A stretch of 64,000 nucleotides of DNA, from the NCBI RefSeq assembly GCF_015689335.1, contig NZ_CP065053.1:434001-498000 (forward strand), written 5' to 3'. The position numbers were made by a program, and so were the translations under genes. This DNA is from Massilia antarctica. GTDB lineage: Bacteria; Pseudomonadota; Gammaproteobacteria; Burkholderiales; Burkholderiaceae_D. The notes under the pieces are model-generated. The model saw only the letters and a list, made by a program, of their open reading frames with translations, was not told the origin of the DNA and searched no databases. This document shows positions 27,151 to 36,750 of the stretch, one piece after another (positions within the stretch are counted from its first letter, which is position 1; each line of letters starts with the position of its first letter).

Positions 27151-29165
27151 CGACGCAAGCAGTGTGGCGCCTTATCCCTCTCGCCATGCCCCTGGCCCTG
27201 TGCCACCTGCCCGCGCGCGCCGACGACCTGGTAATGCAGCGCGTGTTGATCGACGGCTCGCGCGCCAGCCAGTTGGGCATTGCCGATGCGGCCAATGCCG
27301 GCAGCGTCAATCAAAAGCTGCTGGAGATGCGCACCGTGTACCGCCCGGGCGAGTTGCTCGAAGCGGCGCCCGGGCTGGTCGCCACCCAGCACAGTGGCGA
27401 GGGCAAGGCCAACCAGTTTTTCCTGCGCGGTTTCAACCTCGATCATGGCACCGACCTGCGCACCACCGTCGACGACATGCCGGTCAACCAGCGCAGCCAC
27501 GCGCATGGCCAGGGCTGGACCGACCTGAATTTTCTGATCCCCGAACTGGCGGCGCGGCTGGACTACCGCAAAGGCCCGTACTCGGCGCGCGACGGCGACT
27601 TTGCCTCGGCCGGCGCCGCCGCCGTTACCTACGCCAACCGGCTGGCCCAGACCACAAGCAGCGCCAGCATCGGCCAGAACGGCTTTGCCCGGGCGCTGCT
27701 GGCCGGCTCGCCCGACGCCGGCGCCGGCAACCTGCTGTACGCGCTGGAAGTGCTGCACAACGACGGCCCGTTCACCCGTCCGGACGACTACCGCAAGGTT
27801 AACGCCGTGCTGCGCTATAGCCAGGGCTACGCCAACAACGGTTTCACCGTCAGCGCCATGGCTTACCGCGCCAGCTGGAACGCGAGCGACCAGATCCCGC
27901 GGCGCGCCGTCGATGACGGCACCTTGGGACGTTTCGACACAATCGACGACAGCGACGGCGGCCAGGCGCGCCGCTACAGCGTGTCCGGCGTGTGGCGCCG
28001 CACCGGTGCGGACCAGGCATCGAAAGTCAACGCCTACCTGATCCGCAACCAGCTCGACCTGTATTCGAACTTCACCTACTTCCTTCATGACCCGGTGAAC
28101 GGCGACCAGTTCAGCCAGCCGGACCGGCGCGTCACCAGCGGCGTCGATGCGACCCACACCTGGCACGGACACGGCACCGGAATTAATACCGACCTGACCG
28201 TCGGCCTGCAGCTCCAGAACGACAACATCTTCAACGGCTTGTACAACACGCGCCGGCGCGAGCGCGTCTCGACCACGCGCGAAGACCACGTGGTCGAATC
28301 GAGTCTTGGCCTGTTCGCCGGACACCAGGTGCGCTGGAGCGACAAGCTGCGCAGCGTGGCCGGCCTGCGCGCCGACACTTACCGCTTCGCCGTGCGCGAT
28401 GCCGACGCCACGGCGCGCGCGCACGACCGCCAGCTCAGTCCTTCCTTGAACCTGATCTTCGGTCCATGGGCGCGCACCGAGTGGTATCTCAACGCGGGCC
28501 ATGGCTTTCACAGTAACGATGCGCGCGGCGCGGTGGACCGGATCGCGCCGGTGCCGGGCCTGGCGCGCACGCGCGGGCTGGAGGCGGGCGTGCGCAGCGA
28601 ACTGCTGCCCACATTGCAAAGCGCGCTGTCGCTGTACCGGCTCGACATCGGTTCGGAACTGGTGTTCGTCGGTGACGCCGGCAACACCGAAGCCGGGCCG
28701 GCCAGCCGCCGCACCGGCATCGAGCTGTCGAACTACTACAAACCATTCAAATGGCTCTCGCTCGACCTCGACGTGGCCTTCGCCAAAGCCCGCGCGCGCG
28801 GCGTCGCCCCGGGCCAGGACCGCATCGCCGGCGCGGTCGAAGGCGTGGGCCAGTTCGCGCTGACGGTCGAGCGTGGTCCCTGGTCCGGCGCGCTGCGCCT
28901 GCGCTATGTGGGCGCGCGTCCGCTCATCGAAGACAACAGCGTGCGTGCGCCCGGCAGCGCCACTATGAATGGCCGCATCGGCTACCGCCTCGCCAGCGGC
29001 CTGCTGCTCGACATCGAAGGCTTCAATCTGAGCAACCGGCGCGATTCGGCCATCGCCTATTATTATGCGTCGCGCCTTCCCAACGAAAGCGGTGCGCGCG
29101 CGGACGTGCACTTCCACCCCACCGAATCGCGCTCGCTGCGGCTGACCCTTGTGAAGAAGTGGTGA
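27147..29165 (+). CDS. TonB-dependent outer-membrane receptor
   Basis: 672 residues from a GTG that overlaps the previous stop. A signal peptide is followed by a plug domain (RPGELLEAAPGLVATQHSGE, FFLRGFNLDHGTDLRT, DDMPVNQRSHAHGQG) and a beta-barrel ending in an aromatic-poor but strand-like C-terminus (SLRLTLVKKW). Energy comes from TonB-ExbBD. The ligand is unknown; the plug loop HAHGQG and the linked peptidase and DUF6702 protein hint at a metal-containing or peptide ligand. Confidence 0.9.
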   Translation: MTTQAVWRLIPLAMPLALCHLPARADDLVMQRVLIDGSRASQLGIADAANAGSVNQKLLEMRTVYRPGELLEAAPGLVATQHSGEGKANQFFLRGFNLDHGTDLRTTVDDMPVNQRSHAHGQGWTDLNFLIPELAARLDYRKGPYSARDGDFASAGAAAVTYANRLAQTTSSASIGQNGFARALLAGSPDAGAGNLLYALEVLHNDGPFTRPDDYRKVNAVLRYSQGYANNGFTVSAMAYRASWNASDQIPRRAVDDGTLGRFDTIDDSDGGQARRYSVSGVWRRTGADQASKVNAYLIRNQLDLYSNFTYFLHDPVNGDQFSQPDRRVTSGVDATHTWHGHGTGINTDLTVGLQLQNDNIFNGLYNTRRRERVSTTREDHVVESSLGLFAGHQVRWSDKLRSVAGLRADTYRFAVRDADATARAHDRQLSPSLNLIFGPWARTEWYLNAGHGFHSNDARGAVDRIAPVPGLARTRGLEAGVRSELLPTLQSALSLYRLDIGSELVFVGDAGNTEAGPASRRTGIELSNYYKPFKWLSLDLDVAFAKARARGVAPGQDRIAGAVEGVGQFALTVERGPWSGALRLRYVGARPLIEDNSVRAPGSATMNGRIGYRLASGLLLDIEGFNLSNRRDSAIAYYYASRLPNESGARADVHFHPTESRSLRLTLVKKW

Positions 29166-29209
29166 GGGCCGCCCTGACGGCCTGCTGCAAAAAATGCTAC
29201 GCTATCGGG

Positions 29210-29947
29210 ATGACAACACACGCACCGCCTTTTACCGATATCGCCCAGCTCACCAGCGCGCTGCGCGGCAGCGGCTACGCCCTGCTGCGCCCCACCGATG
29301 TGGCCACCCTGGCCGGCTGCAGCCTCGCTGAACTCAACACCCTGGTCGCCAGCTGGGACCATCTGGCGCCGGACAACTATCTCAAGGATGGCGGCAATTA
29401 CCGGCGCCGGCGCCACTCCTGCTTCATCCAGGATGGCGCTACCTTGACCCAGACCGCGCACCGCGCGCACTGGCAGCCGGTTGAATACAACGCGCTGCAT
29501 GGCGGCATGCACCGCCTGTTCGAACCGGTCGACCCGGCCACGGTGGCGCTGCCCGCGTGGGGCAAGCTGCTGCGCGCACTGGGCGACGCCTGCTCGCGCG
29601 TGCGCGCGGGCCAGCCCTGGTACGTGGAAGCGCACCAGTTCCGCATCGATACGCTCGAAGGCATCGGCCGCCCCACCCCGGAAGGCGCGCACCGCGACGG
29701 CGTCGATTTCGTGGCCGTGCTGCTGGTCGGGCGCAGCCATGTCAAGGGCGGCGAAACGCGTATTTTCCAGGCCGAGGGTCCGGACGGCAAGCGCTTCACC
29801 ATGCTCGAACCGTGGACCCTGATCCTGCTCGACGATGCCACCGTCATCCACGAATCGACCCCGATCCAGCCCGAGGGCGCGAACGGCCACCGCGATACCC
29901 TGGTGCTGACCTGGCGCACGGGAGGCTTCCAGGGCGACACGGAGTAA
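29210..29947 (+). CDS. 2OG-Fe dioxygenase, amino-acid hydroxylase-like
   Basis: 245 residues. The pattern EAHQFRIDT, GAHRDGVDFV (iron-binding His-x-Asp), GGETRIF and a distal His in ATVIHESTPI matches the 2OG-Fe dioxygenase family that includes L-isoleucine 4-hydroxylase. It probably hydroxylates a free amino acid or related molecule in the cytoplasm, with 2-oxoglutarate as co-substrate. It starts 44 bases after the TonB receptor and could be the last gene of that operon; the substrate is not inferable. Confidence 0.8.
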   Translation: MTTHAPPFTDIAQLTSALRGSGYALLRPTDVATLAGCSLAELNTLVASWDHLAPDNYLKDGGNYRRRRHSCFIQDGATLTQTAHRAHWQPVEYNALHGGMHRLFEPVDPATVALPAWGKLLRALGDACSRVRAGQPWYVEAHQFRIDTLEGIGRPTPEGAHRDGVDFVAVLLVGRSHVKGGETRIFQAEGPDGKRFTMLEPWTLILLDDATVIHESTPIQPEGANGHRDTLVLTWRTGGFQGDTE

Positions 29948-30042
29948 AAAACAGTGACATGATCGAGGCTCTAAATTTACCATGTGGCGCGACAAATCCG
30001 ATATAGTCATGTGAACGCAGCTGTCGTGCAAGGAGCCATGTC

Positions 30043-31401
30043 GTGGACTCGACGTACCAAATCCAGCCAGAAGAATTCGAGATACTGATCGTCGAAGACA
30101 GCCCGACCCAGGCCGAGCGCCTGCGACGCCTGATCCAGTCCAAGGCGTACCGCGTGCGCGTCGCCCTCAACGGCCAGCTGGCACTGGCCCTGATCCGCGA
30201 ACAAAAGCCCGACCTGGTCCTGTCGGACATCATCATGCCCGAGATGGACGGCTACGAATTATGCCGTACCATCAAGTCCGACCCGGCCCTGCGCGACATC
30301 CCTGTCATCCTGGTGACGGCGCTGAACGACCCCAAGGACATCATCCGCGGCATCGAGTGCGGCGCCGACAATTTCGTGCGCAAGCCCTACGCCGAGGACT
30401 ACCTGCTCAGCAGGATCAGCCACATGCTGCTCAACCTGCGCCTGCGCGAAGGTCCGGCGGTGGAAGTGGAAGCGGGCATCGCGCTCTATCTCGGCAACCA
30501 GAAGCACTTCATCAACGCCGGGCGCCAGCAAATCCTGGACCTGCTCATTTCGACTTATGAACAGGCGGTGCAGGTCAACAGCGAACTGCAGGCGCGCGAG
30601 CGCCAGGTAATCGAACTGAATATGCGGCTGGCGCACCATGCGGCCGAACTGGAAACCATCAACCGCGAGATCGCGCTCAAGAACCTGGAGCTGGCCGAGG
30701 CGAGCCGCATGAAGTCGGCCTTCATCGCGAATATGTCGCATGAGCTGCGCACGCCGCTCAATGCCATCATCGGCTTTACCGGGGCGCTGCTGATGAAGCT
30801 TCCCGGGCCGCTCACACCGGACCAGGACAAGCAGCTCAACACCATCCGCTCGAGCGCGCGCCACCTGCTCTCGCTGATCAACGACATTCTCGACGTGGCC
30901 AAGATCGAGGCGGGCAAGGTGACCCTGGCGCTGGAACGGGTGCAGTGCCAGGACCTGCTCAATCATACGGCCGATACCCTGCGTCCGCTGGCGGCGCAAA
31001 AGGGCCTGGCGCTGACGGTGGAGCTGCCGGGCGAAGTGATCGTGATCGATTCGGACCGGCGTGCGCTGACCCAGATCATTATCAACCTGGTTAATAATGC
31101 GATCAAGTTTACGGACCAGGGGACGGTGAAAGTGGCGCTTTCGCAACGGCTCGACGCCAGCCAGCTGCTCACGGAATTCAGCGTGACCGACAGCGGGTCC
31201 GGCATCAAGCCGGAGGACCAGTCGAAGCTGTTCCAGGCGTTTTCGCAGCTCGATTCGACCTCGACCCGCCATGCCGAGGGCGCGGGACTGGGGCTATACC
31301 TGTGCCAGAACCTGGCCAATCTCCTCGGCGGCAACCTCTACTTCACCAGCGACTACGGCACCGGCAGCACCTTCACCCTCGCCCTGCGCGAAAAACGTTA
31401 A
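30043..31401 (+). CDS. Receiver-histidine kinase hybrid (cytoplasmic)
   Basis: 452 residues from a GTG at 30043, supported by AGGAG 8 bases upstream (an ATG at 30038 is out of frame). The N-terminal receiver is complete (IEVEDS-like IVEDSPTQ, DLVLSDIIMPEMDG with the phospho-Asp, VTALND, FVRKPY). A coiled coil and a kinase core follow: H-box FIANMSHELRTPLNAIIGF, N-box INLVNNAIKF, and G-boxes DSGSGI and EGAGLGLYL. No membrane helix. The receiver-first order suggests it is phosphorylated by another kinase. Palindromic repeats follow the stop. Confidence 0.9.
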   Translation: MDSTYQIQPEEFEILIVEDSPTQAERLRRLIQSKAYRVRVALNGQLALALIREQKPDLVLSDIIMPEMDGYELCRTIKSDPALRDIPVILVTALNDPKDIIRGIECGADNFVRKPYAEDYLLSRISHMLLNLRLREGPAVEVEAGIALYLGNQKHFINAGRQQILDLLISTYEQAVQVNSELQARERQVIELNMRLAHHAAELETINREIALKNLELAEASRMKSAFIANMSHELRTPLNAIIGFTGALLMKLPGPLTPDQDKQLNTIRSSARHLLSLINDILDVAKIEAGKVTLALERVQCQDLLNHTADTLRPLAAQKGLALTVELPGEVIVIDSDRRALTQIIINLVNNAIKFTDQGTVKVALSQRLDASQLLTEFSVTDSGSGIKPEDQSKLFQAFSQLDSTSTRHAEGAGLGLYLCQNLANLLGGNLYFTSDYGTGSTFTLALREKR

Positions 31402-31434
31402 AAAGTGCCCATCGGTACGGTACAAACCGGGTGC

Positions 31435-31529
31435 AAACCGGGGTCAGACCCCTTAAAAGAAACACCGGGGTCTGACCCCAACAACACCGGGGCCAGGCCC
31501 CAGACAAGCAACACCGGGGTCTGACCCCA
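31435..31529. repeat. Cluster of four ACCGGGGTCTGACCCC palindromes
   Basis: Four copies lie about 25 bases apart. Three read GGGGTC-(A/T)-GACCCC, while the third reads GGGGCC-A-GGCCCC, in which both halves changed together so that pairing is kept. The core is shared with the element at 22821-23057. The spacing and symmetry recall REP sequences moved by RAYT (TnpA-REP) transposases, though none is encoded here. Confidence 0.85.
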
Positions 31530-31562
31530 AAAAAACGCCCGCTACCTTGACGGTGCGGGCGG
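31529..31562 (-). terminator. Terminator of the DUF1800/DUF1501 operon
   Basis: On the minus strand, CGCCCGC and GCGGGCG form a 7-bp stem around a 12-base loop, followed by a run of seven T. It lies 110 bases after the DUF1501 stop and abuts the palindrome cluster. The 110 bases between hold no gene. Confidence 0.65.
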
Positions 31563-31674
31563 CAATCCAATCTTCTGAGAAAACTGGAGGAGACAAGTCC
31601 ACTATATTCTCATTTATGGTGCGGTGCAATACGGTAGTTCTACGATGTTGCGCTGTGGATACAAATATATTGAG

Positions 31675-32907
31675 TCAGGCCTGGAAGAGTTGAAACCCCG
31701 GCGCCTTGCGCGGCATGTCCGGAAACAGGCGCGCCAGTTGCTTGTCGGGCAAACCGAGGTGTTTTTCGGCCACTTGCGCCAGCACCGAGCGAAAGTCCGT
31801 GGTCACCGGCAGGTCGCGTCCTTCGTTGAGCGCATCGTCGCCCACGCCCTGCCAGTCCCCATACACCTTGCCGCCCGCGACCCTCCCGCCCAGCAGCCAC
31901 ATCGCGTTGCCGTGCCCGTGATCGGTGCCGGCGTTGCCGTTCTGGCGCGCGGTCCGGCCGAATTCCGACATCACGACGATGCTCGTATGCGCGAACATCG
32001 GACCCAGGCGCTGCGCCAGGGTAGCCAGCCCGAGTCCCAGCGGCGCCAAGCGGTTGGCCAGCTGGCCGGTCGCCGCGCCCTGGTTGGCGTGCGTGTCCCA
32101 TCCGCCCAGCGCGATGAACGCCACCTGCATGCGCGGGTCGCTGCGCATCAGGCCCGCCAGCCGCGCCGCATCGTCGGGAAAGCCATTCGGCAGCGGCGCG
32201 CCGTTGTCGGCGGCCTGCATCTCCTGGCTCATCGCCGCCTGCATGACTTCCTTGTGCGCGACCCTGCCCTCGCCATAGGCGCGGCCGAAACGCGCATGGC
32301 CGCCATACAGTTGATCGAACACGGCGCCCACCGCCGGTCGGTCGAGTGCATCGGCGCGGGTTCCGCCGGCCCCATTGGGCAGGTTGATGGCCGGCGCGTC
32401 GCCGCTCAGGATGCGCGGCATGAGCGGGCCGATGCTCATTGCGCGGCTCGCCGTCGACTCTCCCGGCAGCGCCGCCACCAGCCGGTTCATCCAGCCGTCC
32501 GGCGTGCTTTTGCGTCCTGGCGTGGCCGTCTCCATATAGATCTGCGCGTCGAAGTGCGAGCGGCTGTCGTCGGGCGAGCCGCTGGCGTGCACGAAGGCGA
32601 GCTGCTTTTGCTGCCACAGCGGCAGCAGCGGCGCGAGCGCGGGGTGCAGGCCGAAGTAGCCGTCCAGGTCGAGCGCCCCACCCTCCGCCCCCGGCAGTTC
32701 GAGGCCGATGCTCGGGCGCAGACGCCGGTAATTCGGGTCGCCCACCGGCGCGACCACGTTCAGGCCATCGACCGCGCCGCGCAGCATCACGACGATCAGT
32801 TTCTGGCGGGTGGCGCTGTCGCCGCTGGCGGCCCAGGCGCTGCGCCCGACCGGCACCAGCAGGCTGGCGCCAAGCGCCATCGAGGATAAAAAGTCTCTGC
32901 GTTGCAT
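31675..32907 (-). CDS. DUF1501 exported protein
   Basis: 410 residues from the ATG at 32907, with AAGGAA upstream. The N-terminus MQRRDFLSSMALGASLLVP is a twin-arginine-type export signal. The body matches the DUF1501 family (KLIVVMLRGAVDGLNVV, LGGWDTHANQG, VVMSEFGRTARQNGNAGTDHGHGN), which is related to sulfatase/alkaline-phosphatase folds with conserved metal-binding His/Asp residues. No enzymatic activity is established. It is nearly always paired with a DUF1800 gene, as here (14-base gap). Confidence 0.9.
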   Translation of the reverse strand: MQRRDFLSSMALGASLLVPVGRSAWAASGDSATRQKLIVVMLRGAVDGLNVVAPVGDPNYRRLRPSIGLELPGAEGGALDLDGYFGLHPALAPLLPLWQQKQLAFVHASGSPDDSRSHFDAQIYMETATPGRKSTPDGWMNRLVAALPGESTASRAMSIGPLMPRILSGDAPAINLPNGAGGTRADALDRPAVGAVFDQLYGGHARFGRAYGEGRVAHKEVMQAAMSQEMQAADNGAPLPNGFPDDAARLAGLMRSDPRMQVAFIALGGWDTHANQGAATGQLANRLAPLGLGLATLAQRLGPMFAHTSIVVMSEFGRTARQNGNAGTDHGHGNAMWLLGGRVAGGKVYGDWQGVGDDALNEGRDLPVTTDFRSVLAQVAEKHLGLPDKQLARLFPDMPRKAPGFQLFQA

Positions 32908-32921
32908 GGATGTTCCTTCGC

Positions 32922-34436
32922 TTAGTGCTGCATGAAATCGGGGCCGCCGAGCAGCATTGCCGCCCGCAGCGCGATGGGACTGGCCGCGACCATGTCCCGG
33001 GTGCGAACCGACACGGTCGAACCGAGGGTCGATTCGAGCTGCTGCGGGTCGAGCGGCGCCGGCGTGACCGAGCTGGCCGCCGGCAGCGGCGCCGGCTGCG
33101 CACCGGCCCCCAGCGGCAGGCGTCCCGCGCCGAGCGCCGTGGCGAACACGATGCGCCGGGTCAGCGCATGAGGGTTCATCCAGGCCGCCTCGGTATTCTT
33201 GTAGCCGTCCGGGGTCTGGCAGCCGTACAGCGGCATGCCGAGCTGGTTCATGGCCGCAAGCAGCGGTCCGATGTCGTCCAGCGGCGCGGCACTGGCGCGC
33301 GCCGCCGACACCACATACCGGTACGGGGTCTTGAACTTGGCGCCGACACTGGCCGGCGCCATGAATTCGTCGCTGGCGAACAGCACGCGCAGCACGGCGC
33401 GAATGTCGCCGGCGCTGGTTTGCCAGGTGCGCGCCATGCGCTCGACCAGCGCCGGCGGCGGCTCGTCCTGCACGAAGTACTGGGCCAGCTTGTAGCTCAG
33501 GTGGCGCGCCGTGGCCGGATGCACGGCCAGCACGTCGAGCGCCATCTCGCCTTCGGCCTGGCCCTGCGCCGGCACCGCGCGTCCCAGCCAAGTCTTGGCA
33601 CCCTGGTCGTGGCGGCGCGCATCGAAGCGGAAGAGCTGGTCTTCGCCGATCAGGGCGCGCTGGTTGTAGGTCCAGCCGGTCAGCATGCGTGCCAGTTCGG
33701 TCACGTCGCGCTGGGTATAGCCGCCGTCGACGCCGAGCGTGTGCAATTCCATCAGTTCGCGCGCATAGTTTTCGTTCAGGCCGCGCGGCTTGGCTTTGGC
33801 CCCCGCCCTGGCGTCCGCCGGCGCGGGACCGGCCGACAGGTAATTGTCGAGGTAGTACAGCATGGCCGGATGCCTGGCGGTGGCCCCCAGCAGCTGACGG
33901 AAGGAGCCGAACACGTAGGGCCGGATCGCATCGCGCTCGTAGCTGGCGACCAGCGCCTGCACATTGCCCTTGGAGGCGGCCACGTTGAAGTGGTTGAACC
34001 AAAAGTCGACCATGACTTCTTCGAGCTGGCGCGGACTGTAGATGGCGCGCAGCAGGCGTGCCTCGGCCGTCTCGCGGGCAATGCGGGCCACCACCGCGCG
34101 CCGCTGTGCCAGCGCGTCGGGCCCCTCGTCGCGTGCATTGCGGCGCGCTTCCTCGAATTCGCCCAGGGTCTTGCCGGCGCTGCGGTTGGGCGCTTCCAGG
34201 GCCGCCAGGCGCTCGCTCAACGCGGCCGGCAAGGCAATCGCTTCGGGTTGGAGCTGGCTGTCGATATAGGCGCGCACCCCGGAGCGGGTCACCCTTTCGA
34301 GGTCACCCGGCGCGGGCCCGAAAGCGATCCGGTTGAGCACATGCGCGGCCGCCTGTTGGGCGGGCAGCGGGTCGGCATGGGCCGTCACCAAGGCGGCGGC
34401 GAACAGGGAAAACAAGGCGAGCAAAGTCGGTTTCAT
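32922..34436 (-). CDS. DUF1800 exported protein
   Basis: 504 residues from the ATG at 34436, with a Sec signal peptide. DUF1800 features: HVLNRIAFGPAPGD near the start, VDFWFNHFNV, NENYARELMELHTLG, and DVTELARMLTGWTYN. Family function unknown. First gene of a two-gene operon with the DUF1501 protein; such pairs are widespread in bacteria with large genomes and are suspected of acting on extracellular polymers, but this is not established. Confidence 0.9.
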   Translation of the reverse strand: MKPTLLALFSLFAAALVTAHADPLPAQQAAAHVLNRIAFGPAPGDLERVTRSGVRAYIDSQLQPEAIALPAALSERLAALEAPNRSAGKTLGEFEEARRNARDEGPDALAQRRAVVARIARETAEARLLRAIYSPRQLEEVMVDFWFNHFNVAASKGNVQALVASYERDAIRPYVFGSFRQLLGATARHPAMLYYLDNYLSAGPAPADARAGAKAKPRGLNENYARELMELHTLGVDGGYTQRDVTELARMLTGWTYNQRALIGEDQLFRFDARRHDQGAKTWLGRAVPAQGQAEGEMALDVLAVHPATARHLSYKLAQYFVQDEPPPALVERMARTWQTSAGDIRAVLRVLFASDEFMAPASVGAKFKTPYRYVVSAARASAAPLDDIGPLLAAMNQLGMPLYGCQTPDGYKNTEAAWMNPHALTRRIVFATALGAGRLPLGAGAQPAPLPAASSVTPAPLDPQQLESTLGSTVSVRTRDMVAASPIALRAAMLLGGPDFMQH

Positions 34437-34566
34437 GGGCAAGCCGATCGAAAAATGGCCGGGAATGTCCCTGCCTTGAAGGTATTGCGCCCGAGCGGAC
34501 GAAAAGTTCCCGTTAATTTACGTACAAGATGGTTCACAATGTAACCCGAATGTAAAGTTGCGGCCG

Positions 34567-34592
34567 TTTAGTTAAAACGAACGCTTTAGTTA
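34567..34592. promoter_or_regulatory. Possible TetR-type operator upstream of the efflux operon
   Basis: In the AT-rich gap before the TetR gene, TTTAGTTA occurs twice with an 18-base period (34567 and 34585), separated by AAACGAACGC. The position, 36-61 bases before the regulator start, suits an autoregulatory site. The symmetry is weak. Confidence 0.35.
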
Positions 34593-34627
34593 TATCAATC
34601 GTTTGATTTTCGTGATTAAATCGCGGG

Positions 34628-35341
34628 ATGGAAAAAACACCCACTTTACCGGCCGACGATGCGCGCCGCACGCGCTCGGACGGCGCCCAGTCGCGCGAGC
34701 GGCTGCTGCTGGCGGCGATCCGCCTGTTCGCCGAGCAGGGCTTCGCCAAAACCTCCACCCGCGAGATCGCGCTGGCCGCCGGCACCAACATCGCCTCCAT
34801 CAGTTACTACTTCGGCGACAAGGCGGGCTTGTACCGTGCCGCCTTTACCGAACCGTCGCCCTGCGACCCGAACCTGGCCGTATTCACCGCGACCGACGCC
34901 ACCTTGCGCGAAACGCTCGAAGGCTTCTATGCCGTCATGATGGCCGACCTGAAACGCGGCGACCTGGCGCGCATGTCGATGCGGCTGTGGTTTCGCGAGA
35001 TGCTCGAACCGACCGGCGTATGGGACGAGGAAATCGACAACGGCATCAAGCCGGCCCACGCGGCGCTGATGATGGTACTCGGCCGTCACCTTGGCCTGGC
35101 CGCGCCCGACGACGACCTGCAGCGCCTGGCCTTTTCGCTGGTCGGCCTGGCGGTGCAGCTGATGGTCACGCGCGACGTGATCGACCGCATCAATCCCCAC
35201 CTGCTGGAAAACGACGCCGCCATCGATGCCTGGATGGCGCGCCTGGTCGACTACGGCGAGGCGATGGTCAAGGCCGAACTGGCGCGCCGCAAGGCCGGCG
35301 CCGCACAACCGATTACAAAGCCACGAAAGAAGAAAGCATGA
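34628..35341 (+). CDS. TetR/CecR-type transcriptional repressor
   Basis: 237 residues. The N-terminal HTH is clear (RERLLLAAIRLFAEQGF, TSTREIALAAGTNIASISYYF). The C-terminal domain (RLWFREMLEPTGVWDEEI) resembles the CecR/YbiH (DUF1956) type, whose E. coli member controls efflux genes. No ribosome binding site precedes the ATG. Its last bases overlap the start of the outer-membrane factor gene (ATGA), so the repressor is part of the efflux operon and likely regulates itself. Confidence 0.85.
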   Translation: MEKTPTLPADDARRTRSDGAQSRERLLLAAIRLFAEQGFAKTSTREIALAAGTNIASISYYFGDKAGLYRAAFTEPSPCDPNLAVFTATDATLRETLEGFYAVMMADLKRGDLARMSMRLWFREMLEPTGVWDEEIDNGIKPAHAALMMVLGRHLGLAAPDDDLQRLAFSLVGLAVQLMVTRDVIDRINPHLLENDAAIDAWMARLVDYGEAMVKAELARRKAGAAQPITKPRKKKA

Positions 35342-36720
35342 AGATAATCCATGTACTGAGTGCGGCCCTGCTGCCGCTGACCTTGGGAGGGTGCGCGCTG
35401 GCGCCGCCGGGCAAGATCGAGGCGCCGGTAGCGCCGCAATGGCAGGCGCCGCTGCCGCACAACGGCAGCCTGACCGACCTCTCTGGCTGGTGGCGCCAGC
35501 AGGGCGACCCGCTGCTGGGGCAACTGGTGGAGGCGGCGCAAACGGCCAGCCCCAACGTGGCCACGGCGCGTTCGCGCATCGCCCAGTCGCGCGCCGACCG
35601 CATCGCGGCCGGCGCCGCGTTGGCCCCGACCCTGGACGCGAGCATGAGCGTGAGCCGCGCCAACCAGCAAAGCACCCTGCCCGGCGGCACCTCCAGCCAG
35701 GCGGGCCTGGAAAGCGCGTGGGAGATCGACCTGTTCGGCGGCGCCCGCGCCACCCGCAACGCCAGCGAGGAACGCCTGGCCGGCGCGCGCGCCAGCTGGC
35801 ATGACGCGAGGGTGACGGTGGCGGCGGAAGTGGCCAACCAGTATTACAGCCTGCGCGCGTGCGAGCAGTTGCTGGCGGTGGCCCGGCTCGACGCCGCCTC
35901 GCGCGAAGATACCGCTCGCCTGACCGGCCTGTCGGCCGATGCCGGCTTCCAGGCACCAGCCACGGCGGCCCTGGCACGCGCCAGCGCGGCCGAGGGCAAG
36001 AGCCGCGCCACCTTGCAGCGCGCCTTGTGCGATATCGATGTCAAGACCCTGGTGGCCCTGACCGCGATCGACGAGGCGGACCTGCGCGCGCGCCTGCTGG
36101 CCGGCACGCCGGTCACGCCGCCGCCGCTCGGCATCGCGGCCCTGCCGGCCCAGGTGCTGGCGCAGCGGCCCGATGTGTTTACCGCCGAACGCGAAGTGGC
36201 GGCGGCCAGCTTCGACGTCGGCAGCGCCCAGGCCCAGCGCTATCCGCGCCTGGCCTTGAGAGGCGCGATCGGGGCGGCCAACTTTCGCAGCGGCGGCGAG
36301 AATACCCAGCTCGATACCTGGTCGATCGGCCCGCTGGCCCTGACCCTGCCGATCTTCGACGGCGGGCGGCGCAGCGCCAACGTGGATGCGGCCAAGGCGC
36401 GCTACGAAGCGGCCGTGGTGTCGTACCGCGCCAGCGCGCGGCGCGCCGTCAGTGAAGTCGAGCAGGCGCTGGTGAACCTGAACAGCGCCGCCGACCGCAG
36501 CGCCGACGCCCAAGTGTCGCTGGACGGCTACCGCGCCGCCTTCCGCGCCGCCGAGGACCGCTACAAGAATGGACTGGGCAGCCTGCTCGAACTGGAAGAC
36601 GCGCGCCGCACCCGCCTGGCCGCCGAGAACGCGGTCGTGACCCTGGAGCGCGAACGCAGCGCCGCCACGGTGGCGCTGTACCGCGCCGCCGGCGGCGGCT
36701 GGACCACCGCCTCGAACTGA
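35338..36720 (+). CDS. Outer-membrane factor of RND efflux pump (NodT/OprM type)
   Basis: 460 residues with a lipoprotein signal (LLPLTLGGC). Two outer-membrane-efflux repeats are visible: one from about 65 to 250 (VATARSRIAQSRADRIAAGA, SAWEIDLFGG) and one from about 270 to 455 (LAQRPDVFTAEREVAAA, LPIFDGGRRSANVDAAKARYE). It forms the TolC-like channel through the outer membrane for the pump encoded by the next two genes. Its start overlaps the repressor stop. Confidence 0.92.
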   Translation: MKIIHVLSAALLPLTLGGCALAPPGKIEAPVAPQWQAPLPHNGSLTDLSGWWRQQGDPLLGQLVEAAQTASPNVATARSRIAQSRADRIAAGAALAPTLDASMSVSRANQQSTLPGGTSSQAGLESAWEIDLFGGARATRNASEERLAGARASWHDARVTVAAEVANQYYSLRACEQLLAVARLDAASREDTARLTGLSADAGFQAPATAALARASAAEGKSRATLQRALCDIDVKTLVALTAIDEADLRARLLAGTPVTPPPLGIAALPAQVLAQRPDVFTAEREVAAASFDVGSAQAQRYPRLALRGAIGAANFRSGGENTQLDTWSIGPLALTLPIFDGGRRSANVDAAKARYEAAVVSYRASARRAVSEVEQALVNLNSAADRSADAQVSLDGYRAAFRAAEDRYKNGLGSLLELEDARRTRLAAENAVVTLERERSAATVALYRAAGGGWTTASN

Positions 36721-36750
36721 CCGCCCCGACACGATTACGGATAGAACACC

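Noticed and set aside
31435..31529. CRISPR-like array
   Set aside because: Units are short palindromes about 25 bases apart with near-identical spacers and no cas genes; REP-type repeats fit better.
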